This document shows, in pieces, positions 44,036 to 51,951 of a stretch of DNA of 64,000 nt. The first letter of the stretch is position 1. Each line of letters begins with the position of its first letter. Source of the DNA: CALRQJ02 sp943370285 (GTDB lineage: Bacteria; Bacteroidota; Bacteroidia; Chitinophagales; Chitinophagaceae); NCBI GenBank assembly GCA_943370285.1, contig CALRQJ020000015.1:1-64000 (forward strand), in the 5' to 3' direction. Below the pieces are notes generated by a model. It was not told where the DNA came from. It searched no databases and saw only the letters and a program-made list of their open reading frames with translations. The translations under genes and the position numbers were made by a program.

Positions 44036-44081
44036 TCCTGCTGGAGCCTATTTAATAAGCCAACAGTCTAAGCTAAAGACC
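44036..44081 (+). repeat. Direct repeat R2, right copy
   Basis: TCCTGCTGGAGCCTATTTAA, then AAGCC and TCTAAGCTAAAGACC. It matches 42402-42450 in order and spacing, with about one change in four bases. Confidence 0.6.
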
Positions 44082-44180
44082 ACATGCATAGAAAATATAA
44101 TAATATATTTTTATGATTGGATAATAAGCCAAATGCAAATTGTGATAAACGAAAGTTGAAGATAATATAACACGAAGACC

Positions 44181-44266
44181 AATCCCGCTAGGGATGGCAT
44201 GTGAATAATACTATAAGCCTAAGGAGAAAGGAGTGCCGTAGGCACGGTATGTTTACGTATAAAGCT
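44181..44266 (+). repeat. Two hairpin-plus-GGYATGT repeat units
   Basis: Unit 1 is ATCCC-gct-GGGAT-like palindrome followed by GGCATGT and ACTATAAGC (44181-44217). Unit 2 is GTGCC-gta-GGCAC followed by GGTATGT and CGTATAAAGC (44231-44266). The stems differ but the layout is the same, with the change compensated in both arms. The rest of the 44022-44397 gap holds R2 and R3 copies and no gene. Confidence 0.6.
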
Positions 44267-44320
44267 AAGCATTGCAAAGGCACAAGAAGCACTGGCTAGA
44301 AGATACAATGAAAATATTTT

Positions 44321-44365
44321 TTAGCCACGAAGGTGGGAAGGCTCAAAGAAAAAACTTCGTTTTAT
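44321..44365 (+). repeat. Direct repeat R3, right copy
   Basis: AGCCACGAAGGTGGGAAGG, then CTCAAAGAAAAAACTTCG. It matches 42034-42080 over about 42 nt. Confidence 0.75.
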
Positions 44366-44397
44366 AATAATCTTTATTTATTTCAAAAAGCTCACTA

Positions 44398-45201
44398 TTA
44401 CTTTAGAGAATAATTAAACGAAAATTGGTAAATAGGAAGCGAATACTCAATTTCAGGCTGTTTGATGTATTTGTAATAAATAGCTTTAAGATTTAATAGA
44501 TTATTGATTTCGATACCAAAACCTGCTGAATAGCCCGTATACATACCATTTGTATTGACTGCTGGCAAAAAATCTCTTATTTGTTTGGGAGAAGTATAGC
44601 AAGTATGGTAGCGGACAGCTAACCAAAATATTCCTACATTTTTTGAGTTACTTCGTTCCCAAGCTCCGGTTTGAAAATACATACCTGAAGTAACAAAAGC
44701 ATTGACAAAATTAATAGGCTTACCGGTAGTTGGGTTATTAATAGGGCCTATTCTATAACCTGTCAATACTCTTTCTCCTATATGATACAATAAACCAAGT
44801 TTAGTAACTGTTGTACTTTTTTTAAGATATATCACCCCATCTACCGAAAGATTAACCAAGCCACTCAGCGGATTGATGTAGCCATTAATCAAATGATCGT
44901 TATTGCGTTGACCAATTAAAGCTGTCGTAGGATTTTGAAAGTTATTTGCAGAAACACCTGAATATATTGACAGAGGAATAGCAAACTTACCAGGCTCACC
45001 TATATACAAACGAATGAAACGGGCAGATGCGTTAATCTGCCCGTTATTCATTACATCTATAAAACCATTGGTAAAAATCTCCGGTTTAAAATCTTTATTA
45101 ATACCGCTAATTGGCTTTTGTTTTAAACTATCGTTTGGTTTTTGGGCATGGGAAATGAATGAAAACAAAAAAATACCTGATATCAAGATACATTTAAGCA
45201 T
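44398..45201 (-). CDS. Hypothetical secreted protein, possible outer-membrane barrel
   Basis: 267 residues with a signal peptide (ILISGIFLFSFISHAQ near 5-20). The mature part has strand-like alternation (NASARFIRLYIG, FAIPLSIYSGVSANN, LVNLSVDGVIYLKKS) and ends in IYQFSFNYSLK, consistent with a beta-barrel. I recognise no named family. In the accessory island, minus strand. Confidence 0.65.
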   Translation of the reverse strand: MLKCILISGIFLFSFISHAQKPNDSLKQKPISGINKDFKPEIFTNGFIDVMNNGQINASARFIRLYIGEPGKFAIPLSIYSGVSANNFQNPTTALIGQRNNDHLINGYINPLSGLVNLSVDGVIYLKKSTTVTKLGLLYHIGERVLTGYRIGPINNPTTGKPINFVNAFVTSGMYFQTGAWERSNSKNVGIFWLAVRYHTCYTSPKQIRDFLPAVNTNGMYTGYSAGFGIEINNLLNLKAIYYKYIKQPEIEYSLPIYQFSFNYSLK

Positions 45202-45284
45202 GAAGTAGTAGAAATAGAAATTATGCTACTTAGTTAGGTCGTTAGAAAGAAAAACAAATCTTTAATAACAGAATATTATGTATA

Positions 45285-45677
45285 CTAGTTGATTATATAC
45301 TTATAAAATACAATATAAAGTAATGCTAGAAAAAACAAATACCCAAAAGAAAGCCGCCTATATTGAACTACAAAATTTAAGGGAAAATTCTGCTTTTTAA
45401 TATCAGCTATACTCTTTAAAATTGTGGTAATTAAAAATATGAAAACTAGGCCAAGAGAAATGATTAAATATTTATTATCTGCTTTATGTATACGATTATT
45501 ATAAAAAAATAAAAAAGATGGAAATAGAACACTCAATATCATTGATAAAATTCTTGTAATTTTATTCAATGAATCGAAAATAACTTTATCTCTTGGTTCT
45601 AATTTATCAACTATTTTTTGCTTTTTTAATGTGATACCAAGTATTAAAATACAAAGCAATATAATTAACAAATACAT
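45285..45677 (-). CDS. Hypothetical four-TM membrane protein
   Basis: 130 residues with hydrophobic segments near 1-17, 38-56, 69-87 and 108-128, with KKQKIVDKLEPRDK between the first two. Very AT-rich codons. It starts 10 bp after the Cys-rich secreted protein gene on the same strand, so the two probably form an operon. No family recognised. A role as membrane partner or immunity protein for its neighbour is conjecture. Confidence 0.6.
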   Translation of the reverse strand: MYLLIILLCILILGITLKKQKIVDKLEPRDKVIFDSLNKITRILSMILSVLFPSFLFFYNNRIHKADNKYLIISLGLVFIFLITTILKSIADIKKQNFPLNFVVQYRRLSFGYLFFLALLYIVFYKYIIN

Positions 45678-45687
45678 ATTTTATGAT

Positions 45688-46380
45688 TTAGTTTTTACAT
45701 TCGTTATAATCAACTAGTGCGTCATCGTGACAAGTGGTAAGACCGTATGTCGCTGTTGCGATACAAACAACTGTTCCGATTCCACCTGTCCACCATGTTA
45801 AAACAACACACCCTATATAAGCTGCTGTGAAATTTCTATCGCAACGACATTTATCTTTTACATACGTGTTCCAGCATTTATCATCTGTTTGTAGACCGTC
45901 ACACCTAATTTTTAAAGTTGAACCGTCCATATTTGCATATTCATTAACATAAAGATTAAAGGTTTTAATTCTTTGTTCTTCATTATATTCCTGTAGGTAT
46001 GAATACCTATTTAAAAAATGATTTCTCAGCAAGCTATCTTCACCAAAATATTTTTGAAGTTTCTGAACAAAAGTTTCGCCATATATCTCTCGATAATTTT
46101 GAATATTTTCCCCTTTACTTATATTATTCAGAACTTCATTAATTAAATCTAGCCTAGTAATTCTAGCCTCTTGAATAGCTAAACCCAATTCTGACCCACT
46201 ATTAAATAAAAGTAGAACTTTTTCGTCATTTATCATAGCAGCTACACTAGTGTCTTCAATAAGATGTATGGAGGTAATGTTTTTTCTTAATTGATCTGAA
46301 ACTTTTGTCGACCCTTGTGTTTCGGATAGAGAGCATAAAATTAGAAAAATAATTAAACAACTTAACCTATTAATATTCAT
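45688..46380 (-). CDS. Secreted Cys-rich hypothetical protein
   Basis: 230 residues. A signal peptide (LSCLIIFLILCSLSETQG near 6-23) is followed by a charged helical region of about 130 residues (EVLNNISKGENIQNYREIYG and similar). The last 72 residues carry eight Cys and a hydrophobic Gly-rich segment: KCWNTYVKDKCRCDRNF, then AYIGCVVLTWWTGGIGTVVC, then TYGLTTCHDD. The Cys pattern with a hydrophobic, aromatic/Gly core is reminiscent of secreted antimicrobial or toxin domains, but I cannot name one. Upstream by about 125 bp lie two operator-like palindromes and the XRE gene. Confidence 0.65.
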   Translation of the reverse strand: MNINRLSCLIIFLILCSLSETQGSTKVSDQLRKNITSIHLIEDTSVAAMINDEKVLLLFNSGSELGLAIQEARITRLDLINEVLNNISKGENIQNYREIYGETFVQKLQKYFGEDSLLRNHFLNRYSYLQEYNEEQRIKTFNLYVNEYANMDGSTLKIRCDGLQTDDKCWNTYVKDKCRCDRNFTAAYIGCVVLTWWTGGIGTVVCIATATYGLTTCHDDALVDYNECKN

Positions 46381-46506
46381 AAAAGTAAAAATTAATTACC
46401 CTACTCTGTTCAATATCCGGTTTTCGGTTTCCCGTCTGCTTGGCGCCTAAGCATAGTGTAAAACTGGCATATTTAAAAGCAAAAAACGAATGTTAGTATT
46501 ACAAAT

Positions 46507-46546
46507 AGTTTCCATTTAAGAAACTACAGTTTCCCAATATGAAACT
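46507..46546. promoter_or_regulatory. Tandem 19-bp palindromic operators
   Basis: Two sites share AGTTTC-N7-GAAACT: AGTTTCCATTTAAGAAACT (46507-46525) and AGTTTCCCAATATGAAACT (46528-46546). Centres are 21 bp apart, two DNA turns, so two dimers would bind the same face. They lie directly before the likely XRE start at 46575, fitting autoregulation. Confidence 0.7.
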
Positions 46547-46574
46547 TTTCTTATATTGCAATAAATATGGTTTT

Positions 46575-46862
46575 ATGTTAGATTGTTGTAAAAACTATCC
46601 ATATAATAGCCAAAACAAGGCAAAACTGATAAAGCTCTACCGCTTACAATATAACTATCCGGCAAGATATATTGCTAAAATGATGGGTATCAGTACTAGC
46701 TACTATAGCAAAATAGAAAGCGGGAAAGTTGATGCCGGCTTATCATTTATCGTTCCATTTGCTTTGTTATTCGATATGTCACCGGCAGATTTCTTAAGGC
46801 ACTTTGATTATACCAATCTTTTACCGCCCCATCATTCACATATAATTAAAAAATGGCACTAA
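46575..46862 (+). CDS. XRE-family HTH regulator
   Basis: 95 residues from ATG 46575. An in-frame ATG at 46539 lies inside the second operator and is less likely the start. The helix-turn-helix is KAKLIKLYRLQYNYPARYIA, then KMMGISTSYYSKIESGKVDA near 17-60, followed by a C-terminal FDMSPADFLRHFDY. XRE proteins often repress their own gene. It is divergent from the Cys-rich protein gene, so it may control both. Confidence 0.8.
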   Translation: MLDCCKNYPYNSQNKAKLIKLYRLQYNYPARYIAKMMGISTSYYSKIESGKVDAGLSFIVPFALLFDMSPADFLRHFDYTNLLPPHHSHIIKKWH

Positions 46863-46957
46863 ATAAACGACTTAACCAAACTCATAATTATCTTCTATTA
46901 GGATGATACTACTACAATTTGTGGCGTTTTCCTTAGATTAGCCCATAAATTCAACCC

Positions 46958-47878
46958 TTGCTGTACTACTGCTTACGCTTTGTTATTCGTATTGCACTAC
47001 AATTATTTTGCAGTCGTTTGGTGGTACACCATCAAACATTAATCAAAACAAAAGGGCCGCTGCTCATTACGGCTAATCATCCCAATTCATTTTTAGATGC
47101 TATCATCATTGGGGCTTTGTTTCAACAGCCCGTACATTTTTTAGCCCGTGGCGATGCCTTTAAAAAACCTTGGCATCGCTGGTTATTAGAACAACTACAT
47201 ATGATACCAATTTATCGTATCAGCGAGGGCCGTCAGTACCTTCATTTAAACAATTATTCCTTTAACCGCAGTTACGAAATTTTAGCCGCAGGCGGCATAG
47301 TGCTCATTTTTATTGAGGGCATTTGTGTCAACCAACACCAACTACAACCCTTTAAAAAAGGCGCTGCCAGAATTGCTTTGCGTTGTTGGGATAATGCTAT
47401 TCCATTACAAGTAATGCCGGTGGGCATCAGCTACGATAGCTTTAAAGAGTTTAATAAAACAGTAGTGGTAGATGTTGCTCCTCCATTATCAAAAGCAGCG
47501 CTTACCATTGATGGCGATGCCGTTAAAAGCATGCATCAATTTAATACTATTATCAAAACACAATTAACAACATTAATTCATCCACCCATCCCTACAAAAA
47601 CACAACACCATGTATTGTTGTCAGCATTGGGTTGGTTAGGTTGGCTTTTGCATCGGCCTTTCTATTATCCTATACAACAATGGGTAGCATCAATAACCAA
47701 AAAAACCGTTTTTTTTGATTCGGTATTGTTTGGCGTTTTACTCATACTCTATCCGCTTTATGTATGCTTATTGGTGTTCCTGTTAAGCTACAGTTCGCTA
47801 AGCAGTATTTGGATAGTTGCTATTGCCGCATTACATCCCATCACCGCATGGATAGCTGTTCGCTACTGCCATAAATAA
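46958..47878 (+). CDS. Lysophospholipid acyltransferase-like protein
   Basis: 306 residues starting at TTG 46958, since a stop lies just upstream and no ATG is near. Block I NHPNSFLDA near 41-49 is the HxxxxD motif of PlsC-type acyltransferases; FIEGICVNQHQLQPFKKGAA near 127 is the glycerophosphate-binding region (here with EG and no R). Two hydrophobic segments sit at the C-terminal end. It probably acylates a glycerolipid. First gene after the island. Confidence 0.82.
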   Translation: MLYYCLRFVIRIALQLFCSRLVVHHQTLIKTKGPLLITANHPNSFLDAIIIGALFQQPVHFLARGDAFKKPWHRWLLEQLHMIPIYRISEGRQYLHLNNYSFNRSYEILAAGGIVLIFIEGICVNQHQLQPFKKGAARIALRCWDNAIPLQVMPVGISYDSFKEFNKTVVVDVAPPLSKAALTIDGDAVKSMHQFNTIIKTQLTTLIHPPIPTKTQHHVLLSALGWLGWLLHRPFYYPIQQWVASITKKTVFFDSVLFGVLLILYPLYVCLLVFLLSYSSLSSIWIVAIAALHPITAWIAVRYCHK

Positions 47879-47925
47879 TAGCGGCATTACATTCGCAATC
47901 CTTATCTTAGTTTTCAATTGTAGTT

Positions 47926-48390
47926 ATGAGCAGCATTAGAATAATGGGCCAACGTAAACGCATAGCGTTAGTAGCCCACGACCATAAAAAAGCCGATTTA
48001 ATTGATTGGGCGATGTACAATAAAACAACATTGGCCAAGCATGAATTATTTGCTACCGGCACCACCGGAAAATTAATGGAAGCGGCATTAGACCGACCGG
48101 TGAAAAAATTATTAAGCGGTCCGTTGGGTGGCGACCAACAAATTGGAGCCATGATTGCAGAAGGTGTGATTGATATGATGATTTTCTTTTGGGACCCCAT
48201 GGAAGCACAACCCCACGATAGTGATGTAAAAGCCCTGTTGCGTTTATGTGTAGCATGGAATATTCCGATGGCTTGTGATAGGGCTACCGCAGATTTTATT
48301 ATGACTTCGCCTTTTATGCATCAAGAATACCATAGAACATTGCCCGATTATACCGATTATCTCACCAGACCAATTGATGCAGATGAGTGA
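47926..48390 (+). CDS. mgsA: Methylglyoxal synthase
   Basis: 154 residues. KRIALVAHDHKKADLIDWA near 11, ELFATGTTGKLMEAALDRPV near 44, LSGPLGGDQQIGAMIAEGVI and DMMIFFWDPMEAQPHDSDVK follow MgsA closely, including the catalytic Asp in GGDQQIG. It turns dihydroxyacetone phosphate into methylglyoxal, an overflow bypass of lower glycolysis. Met7 (near the K-R-I start) is another possible start. Overlaps the GNAT gene by 8 bp. Confidence 0.93.
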   Translation: MSSIRIMGQRKRIALVAHDHKKADLIDWAMYNKTTLAKHELFATGTTGKLMEAALDRPVKKLLSGPLGGDQQIGAMIAEGVIDMMIFFWDPMEAQPHDSDVKALLRLCVAWNIPMACDRATADFIMTSPFMHQEYHRTLPDYTDYLTRPIDADE

Positions 48391-48883
48391 GGTTACATTG
48401 AGGCCTTGGCAATTAACCGATGCACAAGCATTGGCAGCTTTAGCCAACAACAAAAAAATTTGGGATAATGTGAGAGATCGGTTTCCGCATCCTTACACGG
48501 TTAAAGATGCCATACAGTGGATTAATTTGCAGCAACAACATCAACCCACACAAAATTTTGCCGTTGTTTATAACGGACAATTAGCAGGCAGTGCCGGTGT
48601 TTTATTGCAAGAAGATGTTGCCCGTAAAACCATCGAAATTGGCTATTTCATTGGCGAAGCATTTTGGGGCAAAGGCATTGCTACTGAAGCAGTACGTTTA
48701 TTGCTAACCTACACCGTTCAACATTATGATGTGGTGAGATTGTATGCACAAGTATTTGAAAACAATCCTGCATCCATGAAAGTATTAGAACATAATGGCT
48801 TTTATTTAGAATGTGTTCGTAAGAAAGCAGCATTCAAAAATAACACGGTGCTAGATGATTATGTATGGGTGAAGTTGGTGTAA
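48383..48883 (+). CDS. GNAT family N-acetyltransferase (RimJ/RimL-like)
   Basis: 166 residues from ATG 48383, inside the end of mgsA; starts at 48374 (TTG) or 48377 (ATG) are also open. LRPWQLTDAQALAALANN opens the fold. The acetyl-CoA loop region is GYFIGEAFWGKGIATEAVRL near 90, then AQVFENNPASMKVLEHNGFY near 131, as in RimJ/RimL acetyltransferases of ribosomal proteins or small molecules. The overlap suggests co-translation with mgsA; a functional link is not obvious. Confidence 0.85.
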   Translation: MSEVTLRPWQLTDAQALAALANNKKIWDNVRDRFPHPYTVKDAIQWINLQQQHQPTQNFAVVYNGQLAGSAGVLLQEDVARKTIEIGYFIGEAFWGKGIATEAVRLLLTYTVQHYDVVRLYAQVFENNPASMKVLEHNGFYLECVRKKAAFKNNTVLDDYVWVKLV

Positions 48884-48911
48884 TTGAATAATCGATATTT
48901 CTGTTCGGCAT

Positions 48912-51131
48912 TTATAATTTAAATCGAATGCCTAAGTACAACTCTCTACCTCTTGTTGGTCCCCAAGCAAACTGTGTATCAAAATAGGCACCAAATGGAT
49001 TTTGCCAAGATATCAACGGTTGTCTTTGTCTGAAATTAAACAGGTTTTCAACCCCGCCGTACCATTCCCATTTTTTGAAGGTATAGGTAAACTGCGTATT
49101 CACAATCGCATAAGGGTCGGCATAACTAGGCCGTTGAAAATTGATGGGATTATTGTTGGTATTGGGTAATCGCTGTTTACCTGTATAATGCATATTGACA
49201 TCTATATGCCATTTTTTATGCAAGGGCATAAAGGAGGCAGCCCCATTTAATCTATGTGTAGCATTAAATGGTAATGCTTCTTTCCTTCCATTTTTAACTT
49301 GGTACACATCTAAATATACATAGCCCAATTTTGCACTGATGGTATTGTAAAATGTTCCGCTTAACTCTGCTTGAAAACCATTAGAAACAGATGTTCCGGT
49401 GAAGTTTTTAATCACTGCTTTTAAAGGGTCGGTATCATAATCGGGGAAGATTTGATTTTGAAAACGGGTGCTGTAAAAATCTACTGAAAAATACCATTCG
49501 GCTTTTGGCAATTTGATGGTGTGCATGGCATTAAAGCCAAAGTTGAATGCTTTTTCTGGTTGCAATACTTCAGCAAAAATGATGTTTCTCGAACTAGCTA
49601 ACATACCAATATTCTCACTGAAAATATTAGCGGTTCGCCATCCTTTACCTATCGATCCTCTAATGGTTGTATTCTGACTGATATTATATTTTAATAATGT
49701 TCGTGGTGTTACTTGCCATTTAAATTGGTTGTGATGATCAGCCCTAATGCCTACTATCCAAGTGAGTTTATCGTTCAATAGATTCATGGTTTGCTCGGCA
49801 AACAAGCCCGGAATGTTTTCAAATTTTGCATATCTGCCGTCGTAGTTGCGGGGCAAAATAGCAGCAGTAAATGCAATATTTTCTACTAACGACAAATGCC
49901 TATAACTAAAGCCGGATTTCAAGACATTACTATTGCCATAACTACATTCATATTGCAAATTGGCATAGCCATTGGTTTGTGTGGCATTGTACTTTGTAAC
50001 GCCGAAATACGAAGTTTGTTGCTGGCTAAATCCTGAAGCATGCAATGAAAAACGATGGGTTTCATTAAGCCGATAAGCAGTTTTATACCAAGCTTCGGGC
50101 TGACTAATATTAACCACTTGCCCATAGGCATTGGTGGTACCTTTATCTTTTGAAAAATCAAAATTTGTTTGTCCGCCAATTCGCTGCTCATTCAAATAAC
50201 GGATAGCAAACTGTGTACTCCATCCCCATTTTTGTTCGTCTCCTTTTTTCCATCGGTTATGCACCATAAAACGAGTGAGTAATGGCAGGTCTAAAAAAGT
50301 ATCATCATCATTGTCAACGCTGCCGGCAGGCTGTACCATATGAAAAGCAGTGAGGCTACTCCATTTTTTCTTTTTGGTTGAAACGATGGCATTAAGATGT
50401 TTTTCACCAAAACTATTGATATACCCATTCAACAAGAGCTTATCGGTTTTATCGGGTTCTTTTGTTAATACATTAATTTGTCCGCTAATACTTTCAAACC
50501 CTTGTAACACAGAGTTAGCGCCTTTGGCCACATAAATATTTTCTACCAAAGGGCCGGGAATACTACTGATGCCATAAGTATAAGTTAAGCCTTGCACTTG
50601 CGGAAAACCATCTATCAACACCTGGTTGTAAATGCCAGACAAACCTAATATTCTCAACTCTTTTGAGTTGGTGATGATGTTGGTAGTTTGTGGCTGTACA
50701 GTAGATTGTGTTTCAAAGCAACCGGCTAAATCGCAGCATGCTGCTTTCTTCAATTCTAACGAAGAAATGACTTCTGTTTTGATGGGATTGGCAGCAATAT
50801 AGGTTGCTCTTTTAGCACTCTTTACTTTAATGTTATTCAAGGCAGCTTGCTCTTGTAACACAATTGTTACAGCAACTAAACTATCTATTTGTAGGGTATC
50901 GGTTTTATATCCCACATAGCTTACCAATAACAAATATGGTTTTTGTTTGGGTAAGTTTAATGCAAACTCACCTGCTGCATTGGTAACCGTGCCGTTGTCG
51001 ACGCCAAGCCACATCACCGTAGCGTTTTGCAGCGGCAACCCGTTAACGGTAGTTACTTTACCCTTCAACTGCTGCGCAACAGTCAATAGTGGGGCAATTA
51101 GTATGATAAATACTAGCAAAAAAGATTTCAT
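48912..51131 (-). CDS. TonB-dependent receptor with metal-associated context
   Basis: 739 residues from ATG 51131 (a longer start at 51200 would add a leader without signal character). A signal peptide (near 4-20) is followed by a carboxypeptidase-like regulatory domain at about 24-110, then a plug with the unusual Cys cluster KKAACCDLAGCFETQ near 130. The barrel ends in a family C-terminus (LYLGIRFKL). Receptors with this ACC...CFET plug are known in Bacteroidota next to HMA metal-binding proteins, and one lies 13 bp upstream here. Likely substrate: a copper or other metal complex (inference). Confidence 0.85.
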   Translation of the reverse strand: MKSFLLVFIILIAPLLTVAQQLKGKVTTVNGLPLQNATVMWLGVDNGTVTNAAGEFALNLPKQKPYLLLVSYVGYKTDTLQIDSLVAVTIVLQEQAALNNIKVKSAKRATYIAANPIKTEVISSLELKKAACCDLAGCFETQSTVQPQTTNIITNSKELRILGLSGIYNQVLIDGFPQVQGLTYTYGISSIPGPLVENIYVAKGANSVLQGFESISGQINVLTKEPDKTDKLLLNGYINSFGEKHLNAIVSTKKKKWSSLTAFHMVQPAGSVDNDDDTFLDLPLLTRFMVHNRWKKGDEQKWGWSTQFAIRYLNEQRIGGQTNFDFSKDKGTTNAYGQVVNISQPEAWYKTAYRLNETHRFSLHASGFSQQQTSYFGVTKYNATQTNGYANLQYECSYGNSNVLKSGFSYRHLSLVENIAFTAAILPRNYDGRYAKFENIPGLFAEQTMNLLNDKLTWIVGIRADHHNQFKWQVTPRTLLKYNISQNTTIRGSIGKGWRTANIFSENIGMLASSRNIIFAEVLQPEKAFNFGFNAMHTIKLPKAEWYFSVDFYSTRFQNQIFPDYDTDPLKAVIKNFTGTSVSNGFQAELSGTFYNTISAKLGYVYLDVYQVKNGRKEALPFNATHRLNGAASFMPLHKKWHIDVNMHYTGKQRLPNTNNNPINFQRPSYADPYAIVNTQFTYTFKKWEWYGGVENLFNFRQRQPLISWQNPFGAYFDTQFAWGPTRGRELYLGIRFKL

Positions 51132-51144
51132 GTGTTGCCTTGTT

Positions 51145-51504
51145 TTACCCCAATTTAACTTTGTAAGGTCTTTCGTTTGGATCATCGCAACCGGGCACAT
51201 CCTCTACTTTAGCACGGATTTCTTTTTCCGTAATGATGGCCGCATCGAAAGTAATTTCAAAAACAGTTGTTGCTGAGGCTTTGCCAATTTGTTTGCAATT
51301 GGTAACACCGGTTAATTTACTCACTGTTTTTTGAATGTCTTTACAATCGTTAGCACAAGTAATGCCCGACACTTTATATTTAATGGTAGTGAGCGTTGCA
51401 GCTTGATTGTTGGTTACGGGTTTTTCTTTATTGGTTTGTGCTTGAACAGATACTGCAAGTAGTGTACATGCTACGATAAGGACACTGATATATTTAGTGA
51501 ACAT
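51145..51504 (-). CDS. HMA-like metal-binding secreted protein
   Basis: 119 residues with a signal peptide (LIVACTLLAVSVQAQ near 8-22). The domain KYKVSGITCANDCKDIQKTV near 44-63 has a CxxxC site (one residue longer than the usual CxxC), then LTGVTNCKQI and FEITFDAAIITEKEI, the HMA fold pattern. Bacteroidota HMA proteins with CxxxC are known. It is followed 13 bp later by the TonB receptor, implying a shared metal-handling role. Confidence 0.8.
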   Translation of the reverse strand: MFTKYISVLIVACTLLAVSVQAQTNKEKPVTNNQAATLTTIKYKVSGITCANDCKDIQKTVSKLTGVTNCKQIGKASATTVFEITFDAAIITEKEIRAKVEDVPGCDDPNERPYKVKLG

Positions 51505-51569
51505 AAGATTGTAATTAAAAATGATGAAAATGAAATGGTACCATTTGCCAATGACACAATGGGCTATAA

Positions 51570-51902
51570 CTAAGCAACAAGTTTAGGCGGTTGCCAGAAA
51601 TCATAAGCAATTTCTGTTGGGCTTGCCTGATCTGCTTCGAAGCAAACAGGAATATTAATTTTTATAGCCGAGATATGTAAGCCGTTTACTTCAATTGTAA
51701 ATGGAACACAATTGCTACAAGTTTGAAAAGGATTACAAATCACATTGTCATCACAACTAGTACCGGAGGTTTCTGTTGGTTCACAAGCGGAATTGGTACA
51801 ACAGCCTGTTTCTACCTGTTCAAACAATACCATACTTCTTACACCCGATTCAAGGGTAAGTGCTAAGATGTAGATGGCTATGATGTACCAGAATGTTCTC
51901 AT
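51570..51902 (-). CDS. Cys-rich secreted protein, HYC_CC_PP/DUF6660-like
   Basis: 110 residues. Hydrophobic N-terminus (signal, near 3-18), then a Cys-rich region (TGCCTNSACEPTET, CDDNVICNPFQTCSNCVPF) and a C-terminus AYDFWQPPKLVA. Small secreted proteins with Cys pairs and a terminal FWQPP-type motif are frequent beside metal-related TonB receptors in Bacteroidota; this is a family-level guess. Lies 65 bp before the HMA gene on the same strand. Confidence 0.65.
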   Translation of the reverse strand: MRTFWYIIAIYILALTLESGVRSMVLFEQVETGCCTNSACEPTETSGTSCDDNVICNPFQTCSNCVPFTIEVNGLHISAIKINIPVCFEADQASPTEIAYDFWQPPKLVA

Positions 51903-51951
51903 TCAGTAGGCAAATTACTGAATTTTACACAAGCAGCACTATAAGAAAGAT

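Noticed and set aside
42034..44365. Classical integron cassettes or a composite transposon
   Set aside because: I find no integrase, transposase, or canonical attC core sites (GTTRRRY with RYYYAAC); only the general layout is similar, so it is reported as unexplained repeats.
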